Shown: positions 12,357-25,247 of the stretch, in pieces
Position numbering within the stretch: the first letter of the stretch is position 1
Layout of the letters: every line of letters starts with the position of its first letter
Program-made: the position numbers and the translations under genes
The notes under the pieces: model-generated
The model's database searches: none
Seen by the model: only the letters and a program-made list of their open reading frames with translations
Told to the model about the DNA's origin: nothing
NCBI GenBank assembly: GCA_022316685.1
Contig: JAKJHU010000623.1
Location: 124,001-188,000, forward strand
Length of the DNA stretch: 64,000 bases
Direction of reading: 5' to 3'
Source: Progne subis subis
Lineage: Eukaryota > Chordata > Aves > Passeriformes > Hirundinidae

Positions 12357-13618
12357 CCAGCGCTTCCCTCCCTCCAAGGAAGGGGAGAGCAGTGGACTTC
12401 AACCAGTCCCAGGAATTACTAAGTAGATCTTCTGGCAGGAAAGTTGAGAAGAACATGGATTAAAGCAAGCTGGCGGCTTTCCAAGGGAAGGAATCTGGTA
12501 CTAAAAAGCCAAGTCCCTGAGGGCAGGTGGGGAGTGCAGGGAGCCCTGCTGCAGCCCCACGGGAGCAGGGACAAACCCCACCAGGGGCACCTCCTTGGGG
12601 TCACCCTGTGCGGTGCCCAGGCCCCAAACACCCCGCTGTGCCCCCAAACCCAGCACAGCCACATCAGACACCCGGGCCCTGCCTCCCCTGCAGCTCCCAG
12701 AGGGATTTGTTGCCCTCACCTGGGAGCACAGCTGGCCAGGACCTCCCAGAGAGCCCCCAGGGTTCAGGGGCACGGAGGAACTTGGCTCAGCAGAGCTGCA
12801 GGAGGGCGATTTCCTGGGATACGCTGTCCTGCGGGACAGGAGGGAAGAGCAATCAGCTCTAGCCCGGCTCTGTCCCGGGCCAGGCTTGCAGCAAGCAGCC
12901 AGAAAAGCAGCATCTGGGGATGCTGGGGTGGAGCTGGAACACCCTGCTTGAGGGACAGGCCAAGGTGCTCTTCCTGCTTCTTCATTTTAAAGGTTGGCAG
13001 TGCTGGCACCTGGACAGCAGCACCCAGCCGAGCCCCCAGGTCCTCCCCAGGTGGGATTTCTGTGCCTCTGAGCACCAGAACCAACTCCTTCACTCCTTTC
13101 TGTGGATAAACGCGTCGTGTTCAAACTGAAATCCATTATTCAACGCAACGGGGGAAAATCAGAAATCACGCTCCAGTTAGCTCCCAGCAGCAGTGAAACC
13201 CCCAGACCCACACCTAACCACAAAAACGAGGTGGGGGCTGGCACCGGCAGCTAGGACAAGGACTCTGGAGGCAGCAGCAGAACTTTTCTGAGCTCGGGTG
13301 AGATCTGATCCACGGCACCCCCTGGCAGCAGCCAGGTGAGCCCCCCCAAACGAGGCCGGGACTCATTACTGCCGGATAATAAATGGAAGCATAAGTCAGA
13401 GTTAGCACTGAACAGATTGTTTGGGGTTGCAAAGACAGCAGCTGTCACAGCTTGACAGCTTTCTTGTTAGTGAATCAGCTTTCCTGACAGTCTTTTTGAT
13501 TGAAAACCCCTGTTCCCTGGCACAGCGCTGGGGCTGAGCTACATATGGAGCTCATGAAGAACGAGAGGAGGCCCTGAAAGGTCTCGAAGCTCTTGCTCTG
13601 TGTTAAAGAGAAGTGCTG

Positions 13619-15066
13619 GGGACAGCAGCGCTGGCTGTGCCTGTCACACCTGTACCACCCCTGTGACACCCAGGACAGCAGCACTGGCTGTGCCTGTCAC
13701 ACCTGGGGACAGCAGCGCTGGCTGTGCCTGTGACACCTGCACCACCCCTGTCACATCTGCACCACCCCTGTCACATCTGCACCACTCCTGTCACACCTGT
13801 GCCATCCCTGTCACACCTGCACCATCCCTGTCACACCTGCACCATCCCTGTGATATCTGCACCACCCCTGTCACACCTGTGCCACCTCTGTCACACCTGC
13901 ACCAGCCCTGTCACACCTGTGCCACCCCTGTCACACCTGTGCCACCCTTGTCACACCTGCACCACCCCTGTCACACCTGCACCAGCCCTGTCACACCTGC
14001 ACCACCCCTGTCACACCTGCGCCACCCCTGTCACACCTGTGCCACCCCTGTCACACCTGCACAGCCCTGTCACACCTGCACCACCCCTGTCACATCTGCA
14101 CCACCCCTGTCACACCTGTGCCATCCCTGTCACACCTGCACCATCCCTGTGATATCTGCACCACCCCTGTCACACCTGTGCCACCCCTGTCACACCTGCA
14201 CCATCCCCGTCACACCTGCACCATCCCTGTGATATCTGCACCACCCCTGTCACACCTGTGCCACCCCTGTCACACCTGCACCAGCCCTGTCACACCTGTG
14301 CCATCCCTGTCACACCTGTGCCACCCCATCACACCTGCACCATCCCTGTCACACCTGTGCCACCCCTGTCACACCTGTGCCACCCTTGTCACATCTGCAC
14401 CATCCCTGTCACACCTGTACCACCCCTGTCACACCTGTGCCATCCCTGTCACACCTGCACCATCCCTGTCACATCTGCACCACCCCTGTCACACCTGTGC
14501 CACCCTTGTCACATCTGCACCATCCCTGTCACACCTGTACCACCCCTGTCACACCTGTGCCACCCCTGTCACACCTGCACCATCCCTGTGATATCTGCAC
14601 CACCCCTGTCACACCTGTGCCACCCCATCACACCTGCACCATCCCTGTCACACCTGTGCCACCCCTGTCACACCTGCACCATCCCTGTCACATCTGCACC
14701 ACCCCTGTCACACCTGTGCCATCCCTGTCACACCTGTGCCACCCCTGTCACACCTGCACCATCCCCGTCACACCTGCGCCATCCCTGTCACACCTGCACC
14801 ACCCCTGTCACACCTGTGCCACCCCTGTCACACCTGCGCCATCCCTGTCACACCTGCACCACCCCTGTCACACCTGTGCCACCCCTGTCACACCTGTGCC
14901 ACCCCTGTCACACCTGCACCAGCCCTGTCACACCTGTGCCACCCCTGTCACACCTGCACCATCCCCGTCACACCTGCACCATCCCCGTCACACCTGCGCC
15001 ACCCCTGTCACACCTGTGCCACCCCTGTCACACCTGTGCCACCCCTGTCACACCTGCACCACCCCT
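13619..15066. repeat. 20-bp minisatellite with T-box/E-box motif, about 67 copies
   Basis: The core array 13733-15066 repeats a unit of the form CCCTGTCACACCTGTGCCAC with a strict 20-bp period. Variants change TCACACC to TCACATC or TGATATC. The leading 13619-13735 has a longer GACAGCAGCGCTGGCTGTGC element interleaved. Twenty is not a multiple of three, so all frames stay open. Confidence 0.97.
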
Positions 15067-15957
15067 GGCCCCCTCACTCCCCACCAGCTCCTCCTGGCAG
15101 AGGGAAGCAGAGCATCTCTTTGGGAAGACGGAGAACATCCTCCTTGTCTCTTGGGCGTGGGCAGGGGCACGGCTGTGGACTGTCCCCAGTGCCACCAATG
15201 CCACCACACGTCCCAGACCAGGGCACCACACCCAGCAGGGCACGTCCTGAGACCCTCCTGGGCACAGAGCCCCGCTGCTCCACGGAAGGAACCAAACGTG
15301 AGCCAAGGAGTCCCACGAGTGCCCAGCGCCACTGGCAGGGCAGAAATCCCCTTGGGAATGCCACCCCAGAGCTGGGGAAGCAGCAAAACCCCTGGCTCCT
15401 GAAACCAATGCTGACCTTAACCCCAAATCCTAAACCCAGTCAGGGATGTAAAGATGGAGCTGCAAATCAGCAGCTATTAAAACCAGAAAGAATCACAGTT
15501 ATTGATTTCTGCTCCAAGAGAAGCCCCCTCCTCCTCTCTCTTTTATTAGAGAAAAGTGGAAATTAAAATTAAATTGCTCTCAGCGGTTTTATACTTGGTG
15601 CCAAAGCAGAGGAGGACTGAGACCTCCAGAAAATATGTGGGCTTTGTCTTCGTATTTAATAATTGAACCGAGGCAATTTTCCTTCCTGAATCCAAAAGCT
15701 TGCCAAGGAAATGCCGATCCCAGGTCGGGAGTGGTTCACACACGACATTTCCTGGGAAAACAGTCACAGTGACACGTCCAGGGACTGGCAGCCCCACCAA
15801 GCCCTGAGGTTCTGGAGTGTTTTTCCCCAGGAGATTTAAGGTTACGGATATAATTAGGCCGGCGTGGCTGATAAAGGATGTCTGATTTCAAAGTAAAATC
15901 CAAGTATTATCCATAATGTTATGCAAAGCACCATAGCAACAGCGAGGAGCCTTCGAA

Positions 15958-16011
15958 GAAATGCTAATGAGGGGAGAAATGCTAATGAGGGGAGAAATGC
16001 TAATGAGGGGA
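15958..16011. repeat. 18-bp tandem triplicate
   Basis: Three perfect copies of GAAATGCTAATGAGGGGA in a row. Confidence 0.97.
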
Positions 16012-16197
16012 GCTGTTCTGCACAGGCCGGCCTGGCCAAGCGAAAACAAACACCCCCGCTTAAAATTCCTGACAAGAACTCACATGTTCCCGCTTCGGAA
16101 AAACCCCAGGGCCAGAAATTCCTTATCAAAGCACCCCGGATCTGCCTTTGGAACAGACCCCCCAGACCCCTCAGGGCTGCTGGAAACTCCTGGAAGG

Positions 16198-17330
16198 GCT
16201 GGGATGTCCATCCAGGGGGCTGGGATGTCCATCCAGAGGGCTGGGATGTCCATCCAGGGGGCTGGGATGTCCATCCAGAGGGCTGGGATGTCCATCCAGG
16301 GGGCTGGGATGTCCATCCGGGGGCTGGGATGTTCATCCAGAGGGCTGGGATGTTCATCCAGGGGGCTGGGATGTTCATCCAGAGGGCTGGGATGTCCATC
16401 CGGGGAGGGCTGGGATGTTCATCCAGAGGGCTGGGATGTCCATCCGGGGGCTGGGATGTCCATCCAGAGGGCTGGGATGTCCATCCAGAGGGCTGGGATG
16501 TCCATCCAGGGGGCTGGGATGTCCATCCAGGGGGCTGGGATGTCCATCCAGAGGGCTGGGATGTCCATCCAGGGGGCTGGGATGTTCATCCAGAGGGCTG
16601 GGATGTCCATCCAGGGGGCTGGGATGTCCATCCAGGGGGCTGGGATGTCCATCCAGAGGGCTGGGATGTCCATCCAGGGGCTGGGATGTTCATCCAGGGG
16701 GCTGGGATGTCCATCCAAGGGGCTGGGATGTCCATCCAGAGGGCTGGGATGTCCATCCAGGGAGGGCTGGGATGTCCATCCAGGGGGCTGGGATGTTCAT
16801 CCAGAGGGCTGGGATGTTCCATCCAGAGGGCTGGGATGTCCATCCAGAGGGCTGGGATGTCATCCAGGGGCTGGGATGTCCATCCAGAGGGCTGGGATGT
16901 CCATCCAAGGGGGCTGGGATGTCCATCCAGAGGGCTGGGATGTTCATCCAGGGAGGGCTGGGATGTTCATCCAAGGGGCTGGGATGTCCATCCAGGGGGC
17001 TGGGATGTCCATCCAGAGGGCTGGGATGTCCATCCAGGGGGCTGGGATGTCCATCCAGAGGGCTGGGATGTCCATCCAAGGGGGCTGGGATGTCCATCCA
17101 GAGGGCTGGGATGTTCATCCAGGGAGGGCTGGGATGTTCATCCAAGGGGCTGGGATGTCCATCCAGGGGGCTGGGATGTCCATCCAGAGGGCTGGGATGT
17201 TCATCCAGGGGGCTGGGATGTCCATCCAGGGGGCTGGGATGTCCATCCAAGCGGGCTGGGATGTCCATCCAGAGGGCTGGGATGTCCATCCAAGGGGCTG
17301 GGATGTCCATCCAGGGGGCTGGGATGTCCA
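16198..17330. repeat. 21-bp minisatellite, about 54 copies
   Basis: The unit is GCTGGGATGTCCATCCAGGGG with AGAGG, AAGGG and GGAGG tail variants and one- to four-base length changes. Larger blocks repeat within it; for example the stretch near 16905-17000 closely matches that near 17080-17170. Confidence 0.97.
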
Positions 17331-19110
17331 AACCCGGGGATGTGGAACCTGCCCCAGCACTGAGCCATGGCGCAGAGCACAGGGAAACTTGGCCAAGGTG
17401 GGAATGAAGCCCCCGAGCCCCGCACCGAGATGATTTGCTGAAGAGCACAGAACAGGAGCATGAAAAGGAAAAGGTTAAATCACAGAACCTGCTGAGCTGG
17501 AGGAGGTCCATCCATGGGGACCACGAGCCCTGCACAGTCCCCCTTTTCTGAGAGTGTTTCCAAACTCTCGGGCCCCATCAAGCGTGGGACAGAACCACCC
17601 CAAACACAAGATTTTACCAATTCAGGGACCCCAGTCCTCTGCTTTGCGCTCCAGGTGAAGACAAGGAAAGAATATTGCAGTGAATTCTTGGATAAACCAA
17701 ACTGGTACGGACAAACTCAGCCTAATGAGCTTCAAAAAATCTCATTAAAAGGCTGAATGGAGGCAGCGCAGGGCTGCAGAGTGTCCTGAGCAGCTGCCAG
17801 AGCCTGGGAGAAGCTTTGCCAGCAAGGAGAGCACGGGAGGAGCCAGGGAACACCAGCTCATCTCCAGCCCACGGAAATGCTGCTCAGGGGAGCAGGGGTG
17901 TGACAGCACCTGGAGGAGGAGGTGAGCCTGGCCAGCAGGTTCCGTAGGAAGGGACCGTGGCAGCTCAGCAGCTCCAGCTGGGTTTAGCACAGCTCCCAGC
18001 ACAGCTCAGCTGAGCTGGGCTCAAATCTGCCTTCAGCTGGGACACACGGTGTCTGCAAAACCCTGCTGCTGCTCCTCGCCTGGACACCGGGGCCTGCTGT
18101 GGGCAGGGCTGTGACACCACAACCTGAGACGGGAACCCTGAAACCATCCCAAAAAATGGAAAAGGTAGGCTGGAAACTGGGCAAAACCACCCAGGAATGA
18201 GTTCAGAAACGTCTATTTTCCTCCCCAAAGCCACCGGAGCTTGATTCAGTCAAGTCTGAAAGCTCCAGCTGTAGCAGAGCTGTCCAAGGTACAATTACAG
18301 GCAAACCAACCCTTAACAGGTGTTATCCTAAGGAAAGGGAATTCCACCGTGCCGCTCCACTTTAAATCCACATTTTCCATTTATTTAGACAGCTGACACC
18401 TTGAAATAAATGCAAATAAATGCCAATTTCCCGAGGCACACCTCCCATTCCTCATCCTCTCGCTGTGGCCTCAGCTCCACTGGAAATTCTGGGATTTAGC
18501 AGCTGCCTTTAATATTTTCTGAGCACGACAGAAACAGAGCAGGAGAGAATGAGCGGAGCGACAGCAGCACACGGAAAGTTTCAGGCCAGCTTTCGGATGA
18601 CACATTAAATCCAGACACTGGTTCATTCAAAGCGGGGTTCAACATTATAATCTATAAATCAGTGTTTGCTTTACAAAACGTAATGGAAAATGCTAATAGG
18701 ATTTACTTGTGAAATGCAATTGGATTACGTCTTATCTATTTTGACTTGATTTGGTGGAGCATTCCTTCAGCACCAACCAGCTGCTTCAGTGGTTCCTTTT
18801 CTGCCCCGCTCCTCCTCCTTTTGGAATTCAGGCAGATCCTCGGGCCACCTGTTTCTCGAAGGGAAATTAGGGAGGACAGACATCAATTAGGCAGAAAATG
18901 TAGATTATGGCGCATCGAGCGGTGTAACGAAGCCGTTGGAGCCCCGGCACGTGTGCCGGAACTCTGTGTTTGTGCAGGGCTGGAAGCTGCCCAGCCCAGA
19001 AAGGAGAATTCCACGCAGCGATTTAAACCTGATCGTTTTCCTTGTCTCTGCCCGCGTGACTGAGCAGCCGCTCCGTGCCGTGAACATCCGCGCGCCAGCA
19101 CCGCCCTGCG

Positions 19111-19996
19111 CCGGGAACGGAGCCAGGGAACGGCACCGGGAGTGGAGTCAGGGAATGGCACCGGGAATGGCACCGGGAATGGCACCGGGAGTGGAGTCAG
19201 GGAACGGCACCGGGAATGGCACCGGGAGTGGAGTCAGGGAACTGGCACCGGGAATGGCACTGGGAGTGGAGTTATGGAATGGCACCAGGAGTGGAGCCAT
19301 GGAGTGGAGTTATGGAATGGCGCCGGGAATGGCACCGGGAGTGGGGTTATGGAATGGCACCGGGAGGGGAGTTATGGAATGGCACCAGGAGTGGAGTCAG
19401 GGAATGGCGCCGGGAATGACACCGGGAGTGGAGTTATGGAATGGCACCGGGAATGGCACCGGGAGTGGGGTTATGGAATGGCACCGGGAGGGGAGTTATG
19501 GAATGGCACCGGGAGTGGAGTCAGGGAATGGCACCGGGAGTGGCACCAGGAGTGGGGTTATGGAATGGCACCGGGAGTGGCGCCATGGAATGGCACCAGG
19601 AGTGGAGCCATGGAGTGGAGTTATGGAATGGCACTAGGAATGGAGTTATGGAATGGCACCGGGAGGGGAGTGAAGCCATGGAATGGCACCAGGAATGGAG
19701 ACATGGAATGGCATCAGGAATAGAACCATAGAATGGCACCAGGAGTGGAGTTATGGAATGGCAGCAGGAATGGAGTTATGGAATGGCAGCAGGAATGGAG
19801 CCATGGAGTGGCACCAGGAGTGGAGCCATGGAATGGCACTAGGAATACAACTATGGAGTGCCACCAGGAATAAACCATGGAATGGCACCAGGAATACAGC
19901 CATGGAGTGGCACCAGGAGTGGAGTCATGGGATGACACCATGAATAAACCATAGGGTGTCACCAGGAACAGAACCATGGAATGTCACTAGGAGTGT
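19111..19996. repeat. 12/24-bp degenerate minisatellite
   Basis: Built from GGAATGGCACCGGGAGTGGA and GTTATGGAATGG modules, increasingly degenerate toward the high-coordinate end. It ends about 20 bp before a CR1 remnant. Confidence 0.93.
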
Positions 19997-20016
19997 GTGA
20001 GAGCAGCAGCAAAGAA

Positions 20017-20112
20017 CTCACAGAATTGTTTCAGTTGGAAAAGCCCTCCAAGATATCAAGTCCAACCTTCCCCCAGCACTGCCAAGGCCACCACTGGCCC
20101 ACGTCTACAGGC
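20017..20112 (-). mobile_element. CR1 LINE 3' end remnant
   Basis: CAGAATTGTTTCAGTTGGAA and AAGTCCAACCTTCCCCCAGC match the antisense CR1 3' end. Confidence 0.65.
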
Positions 20113-21460
20113 ACCTGATAAAAGGATGGAATTCCTGGGGAGAAAGCCTTGCTCTTCCCAGTTTGCTATGGAAACAGCACATCTCTTTAAAGAAGAACCA
20201 GGACAGGAGATTTGACAAAGGAAACTGCCCAGCCAGAGGAGCCGAGGGCTGCCTCTCTATTTCTTCCATTAAGAACATTCCAGGTTTACACTCAGAAATG
20301 AACTCACTGCGAGTTCCTCACACACAGTGCCTGCAGGAGGATGGTGCCAGCGCTCCTGCTCGGTGCTCAGCTGCTGGGACGCGTCCCCAGCCCAGCGGGG
20401 CTGCGTGAGCTGACGGTGACAAACCGGCCACTTGCACACGCTGGCACAGCTGCAGCCACAGCCCAGCTCCGCTGCTGCCACGAGATTCCCACCCCCTCCT
20501 TCTGTTTAAATAACTTGGGAGAAGTTATTAAAAAAAAAAAAAAAAAAAAAAATGAAATCGCTCTGCGTGTTCCCAGTGCAGACATAGAAGTTTGCCTGAG
20601 TCTGACACGACATCAGTGCATCCACGCTCTGGCTGAGGACACTCCCAGCACTGGGACCAAGAGCAGCTCTGGGACGTTGGTTTTGACCCTTTATTTGTCA
20701 GTAATCACCCGGCTGGGTGGCTGAGCAGCCCAGCCACATTTCTGCTGCTCTCAGGCTGGTGTGTGACACCCAGGGCTGCAGCCAGGCCTGAGCACCCCGG
20801 CTTTGGGCAGCTCCTGGGGGGGAATGGACCTGCAGAGCATCACCACAGCTGTGGCTTTGGCCACCCAAGCTCCCACCCAGGCTGGGGCTTGTGCAGCTCT
20901 AGGTCTTGTCTTGGGAGGCAAGGGAGAGTCCCTGGGTTCACCACGTGCACTGGGGTTGTTAAACGAGACAAAGATCACAAACACCTCCGAGCAGGATGAG
21001 CCTCTCCCTTGCTCCAGCAGCTGCTCTGCCCCCTGCCAAAACCCCGATGTGAAATAACGCAGGCAATGTTTGCTTTGTTAAACCCAGGCTGGGCTCCCTG
21101 CTGGGATTGTGTGACACCAAAGGCCGCCTGGGAATCAGCTCCTGCGAAGGTGTCACCCCAAAACACCCAGGGCAGGTGTCTGCACAAGGGTTCTTTACAG
21201 GGAGAACCTACTGAACAAACAGAAAGGGAGCTCCTTCCCCAGACACCAGCCAGTGTTCTCCCTCCCACACTGCCCGGTGCTCCCAGCACTGCCGGCCCCC
21301 AGGAGCCCAGCAAAGCCCAGGGGGTGCAGGCACAGCAGGGAGGGCAAAGCAGCAGCGAGAGCAGCCCCAGAGCCTGCTCTGTCCTTGTGACCGAGGGCCA
21401 CCGCCTGTCACACCGAGCCTGGCCTTGCAGCCAGCCCCAGGGCACTGCCCTGGCACCCAG

Positions 21461-22203
21461 AGACATCCAGCTCCTGCAGAGCTGTCACTGCACTGTCCCC
21501 ATGTGCCCAAGGGACCCCAGAGCACCATCCAGCTCCTGCAGAGCTGTCACTGCACTGTCCCTGTGTGCCCAAGGAATGCTGGAGCACCATCCAGCTCCTG
21601 CAGAGCTGTCACTGCACTGTCCCCATGTGCCCAAGGGACCCCAGAGCACCATCCAGCTCCTGCAGAGCTGTCACTGCACTGTCCCCATGTGCCCAAGGGA
21701 CCCCAGAGCACCATCCAGCTCCTGCAGAGCCGTCACTGCACTGTCCCCATGTGCCCCAGTGACCCCAGAGCACCATCCAGCTCCTGCAGAGCCTGTCACT
21801 GCACTGTCCCCATGTGCCCCAGTGACCCCAGAGCACCATCCAGCTCCTGTAGAGCTGTCACTGCACTGTCCCCATGTGCCCCAGTGACCCCAGAGCACCA
21901 TCCAGCTCCTGTAGAGCTGTCACTGCATTGTCCCCATGTGCCCAAGGGACCCCAGAGCACCATCCAGCTCCTGTAGAGCTGTCACTGCACTGTCCCCATG
22001 TGCCCCAGTGACCCCAGAGCACCATCCAGCTCCTGTAGAGCTGTCACTGCACTGTCCCCATGTGCCCCAGTGACCCCAGAGCACCATCCAGCTCCTGCAG
22101 AGCTGTCACTGCACTGTCCCCATGTGCCCAAGGGACCCCAGAGCACCATCCAGCTGCTGTAGAGCTGTCACTGCACTGTCCCCGTGTGCCCAAGGAACCC
22201 TGG
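21461..22203. repeat. 62-bp minisatellite, about 12 copies
   Basis: The string AGCACCATCCAGCTCCTG recurs at 21521, 21583 and 21645, a 62-bp period, with occasional single-base indels and a GTAGAG/GCAGAG variant. Confidence 0.96.
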
Positions 22204-22952
22204 TGCCATGTGAACAAGAAGATCTGGGCAGCAGTGACCGCCCTGGGTGACCGCAGTGACCCCACAGTGACAGGGGACGAGGAGCTTTGCTGCCCACAGC
22301 AGCTGGGCTGAGGTCCCTGGGGGACACACAGCTCTGACATCTCATATTTGTGACCAGCAAAGCTGCCGCAGCGACTCCAAAACCAGGAACAAATTACACG
22401 CTGGGTAATTGACGTCAACCAAGGAAAATTGCTAGAATGAACAACAGAAGTTATTGACATTGTCTTGCCTGTGTTTTCACACGTGTTGGAGGGAAACATT
22501 TCACATCAGGCTGAGCGCTAAATCAGATTCGGCCCCGAGCCGAGAGCCCCTCCCTGGTGTGGAATTCCAGCGGGTCAGCCCTGCTGGTGTCAGCCCTGCT
22601 GGTGTCACCCCTCTGCCTGCGGTGGGGACTGCGCCACACCCTGCTGCCTCCCTGCAGCAGCTCCCACTCCCATGGACACCAGTCCCCAGCCAGTGACACC
22701 AGCAGCTTCTCACCTCGTGTCACCCATAGCACCACGACAAGACGAACCAGGGAGGGCTCAGCCCAACATCCGCAGAGGCCAGAGCCCGCTCAGAACATCA
22801 CTCACAAACCAGAGCCTGCACCTGGAGCTCGCCGTGGCCTCCGTGGTGACGCCCAGGTGGCCAGAGCGCAGCTCCCCCAGGCCCTGGGACAAACACAGCA
22901 GCTGCGGTTCGCTGCTCCAGACTGTCCTTCTCAAACAAACGACTGCACTTAC

Positions 22953-23084
22953 AGTTCACTGTGACTTTTACTTTCTTCACGTCCGGGACGGAGACATCGT
23001 TTTCTGCGCTGCACTCGTACTCCCCGGCCTGGTCTCGGGTAATTCCGTAGATGTCCAGGTACTGCCCGCTCTCGAAGGGCTTGG
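22953..23084 (-). CDS. NEGR1: NEGR1 exon 4 (second half of Ig domain 2)
   Basis: A 132-bp exon: two bases complete the Ala codon, 43 codons run from [10 protein letters not shown] to VKVTVN, and one base (T) is left over. It holds the second Ig2 cysteine in the motif [11 protein letters not shown], preceded by the very characteristic [11 protein letters not shown] strand. The acceptor is GTTTCGTTTCAG and the donor is AACT|GTAAGT, full consensus at +1 to +6. The end of the exon is the short linker to Ig3, and the split codon with exon 5 is T|TT, Phe. No disruption was seen. Confidence 0.97.
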
Positions 23085-23184
23085 CTGAAACGAAACCACG
23101 GCAGAGAGGAGTTACTGCAGGCTCAGCACGGGGGTAAACGCGGATTACAAAGCTGGCTTCTCGCAAACGTTACGGTGAAGGCTT

Positions 23185-23698
23185 TGTGAAGGGTTTACTG
23201 TTCTAATCTAGTTACTTTTATTACTAACAGGGTTTAGAAGTGGTGATGTGGTGAATGTGTATATTTTTTGAGGAGTTGTAGCATAGTGTTAAAAGTAAAG
23301 ATTGATTTTGTAACATCTAAACCCGAGGATGGAGAGGGTCCTCCCGCATTCCTGAGTTATCCAGATGAGGAGAGCGGTGAACCAAAGCTCCAAGAAGGAA
23401 TTTATTTAAACCTGTGCTACCAGAGAATGAGAGACTGAATGGAACCACTGGCAGATTGATCTACAAGATAAAATATTGAGGGGGGAGTTGAAACTGAATG
23501 GAGAAATTCAAACTCAAGAGGAATGTTTGAACCATGCTTCGGATCTATTGAATATGTAACACAATGATCCTTTTAAACCTCTGCTCTGAATGCCAGGTCA
23601 CCCGGCCATAATTCATATTTTGCTTTATTTCTGTCTCCTAATGATCTTTTTATTAAACTCTTTATATTTTACCGAGAAAGTGAACCTTGTTTTTCACA
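23185..23698 (+). mobile_element. Probable solo LTR, unassigned family
   Basis: 514 bp with inverted ends TGTGAA and TTCACA, an AT-rich middle and a late TTTATTAAACTC. The termini resemble LTR-1 but the body differs. No clean target duplication (GCTT against GCAC), and no second copy in the window. Confidence 0.6.
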
Positions 23699-23889
23699 GC
23701 ACCGAACACCTGAAATTCCACATCTGCCCAGCAGCCAGGGAGTTTAACACACAGCCAATGGAACCCCAGCTCCAAGGTGAGCTGGAACCCCTCAGGCTCC
23801 TGGAGCTGACCAAAGGTTCTCTCCTGACCAATCTCATAGCAAAGCTCAACAAGCCCGAGATACACAGAGCAGTTTGTACCCGGTGGGTG

Positions 23890-24040
23890 TCACAGGACAG
23901 AGCAGCTGTGGCTGACCTGGGTCCCTGCGGTGCCCCAGGCCAGGCTGGACACTGGGAGCAGCCTGGGACAGGGGGAGGTGTCCCTGCCGCGGCAGGGGTG
24001 GCACTGGGTGAGCTTTAAATCCCTTCCAGCCCAAAGCAGC
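23890..24040 (+). mobile_element. CR1 LINE 3' end fragment
   Basis: CAGCTGTGGCTG, CCAGGCTGGACACTGGGAGC, GGCAGGGGTGGCACTGGG and AAATCCCTTCCAGCCC are in the normal CR1 order. Confidence 0.8.
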
Positions 24041-24226
24041 CCAGCACCCCCCAACTCATGCCCTCAAAGCTGCAGCAGCCCTGAGCGTTGATGGTTTCCT
24101 GCCCTGCGGGGTGGCGCAGGGCCAGGGCTCAGGGCCAGCTGCGGGGACCAGAGCCCCTCCTGGAGCAGCTGATCCCAGCTCCAAGATCCAATATTTAACA
24201 GCTGTCCTTGGCCACAGAACCCACAG

Positions 24227-25247
24227 GATTGGGATCCGGGTGTCACACTGCAGTGGGATCCTGGTGTCACACAGGATTGGGATCCGGGTGTCACACTGCA
24301 GTGGGATCCTGGTGTCACACTACAGTGGGATCCTGGTGTCACACTGCAGTGGATCCTGGTGTCACACAGGATTGGGATCCTGGTGTCACACTGCAGTGGG
24401 ATCCTGGTGTCACACAGGATTGGGATCCTGGTGTCACACAGGAGAGGGATCCGGGTGTCACACTGCAATGGGATCCTGGTGTCACACAGGAGAGGGATCC
24501 GGGTGTCACACAGGAGTGGATCCTGGTGTCACACAGGATTGGGATCCTGGTGTCACACTGCAGTGGATCCTGGTGTCACACAGGAGAGGGATCCGGGTGT
24601 CACACTGCAATGGGATCCTGGTGTCACACAGGAGAGGGATCCGGGTGTCACACAGGAGTGGGATCTCAGTGTCACACTACAGTGGGATCCGGGTGTCACA
24701 CTACAGTGGGATCCGGGTGTCACACTACAGTGGGATCCGGGTGTCACACTGCAGTGGATCCTGGTGTCACACAGGAGTGGGATCCTGGTGTCACACAGGA
24801 CTGGATCCTGGTGTCACACAGCAGTGGGATCCTGGTGTCACACAGGATTGGGATCCGGGTGTCACACTACAGTGGGATCCGGGTGTCACACTGCAGTGGA
24901 TCCTGGTGTCACACAGGACTTGGATCCTGGTGTCACACATGCAGTGGGATCCTGGTGTCAGACAGGATTGGGATCCTGGTGTCACACAGGATTGGGATCC
25001 TGGTGTCACACAGGAGTGGGATCCTGGTGTCACACATGCAGTGGATCCTGGTGTCACACAGGATTGGGATCCGGGTGTCACACAGGAGTGGGATCTCAGT
25101 GTCACACAGTAGTGGGATCCGGGTGTCACAAGGCAGTGTCACATTGCAGTGGGATCTCAGTGTCACATTGCAGTGGGATCTCAGTGTCACATTGCAGTGG
25201 GATCTCGGTGTCACATTGCAGTGGGATCTCGGTGTCACACAGGAGTG
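24227..25247. repeat. 24-bp minisatellite, about 42 copies
   Basis: Units of the form GGATCCTGGTGTCACACAGG plus four bases. Subtypes differ at CCTGG/CCGGG/CTCAG and at ACAGGA/ACTGCA. Confidence 0.96.

Larger units (their letters stand above)
5542..22952 (-). other. NEGR1: NEGR1 intron 4 (17.4 kb)
   Basis: Contents by coordinate: CpG-rich 5565-5950; LTR-1 copies at 6416 and 8039; LTR-2 at 8454; a candidate noncoding element 9010-9300; A/C-rich tract 10323-10515; AT-rich conserved-looking block 10800-11440; LTR-3 at 11970; minisatellites at 13733, 15958, 16198, 19111 and 21461; AT-rich unique sequence 18240-18760; a CR1 remnant at 20017. The stretches 6985-8038, 12363-13618, 15067-15957, 17331-18240, 20113-21460 and 22204-22952 hold nothing I can name. 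Confidence 0.9.

Noticed and set aside
13600..15566. Long open frames rich in CHTCTTPVTP-like peptides, resembling a Cys-rich repeat protein
   Set aside because: The 20-bp array lacks stops in any frame; all frames are open equally, so it is a composition artefact.
15921..17433. Three overlapping plus-strand open frames of 419-490 codons
   Set aside because: They are the 21-bp minisatellite read in each frame; the peptides are pure repeat (for example GWDVHP, AGMSIQ), with no domain or splice evidence.
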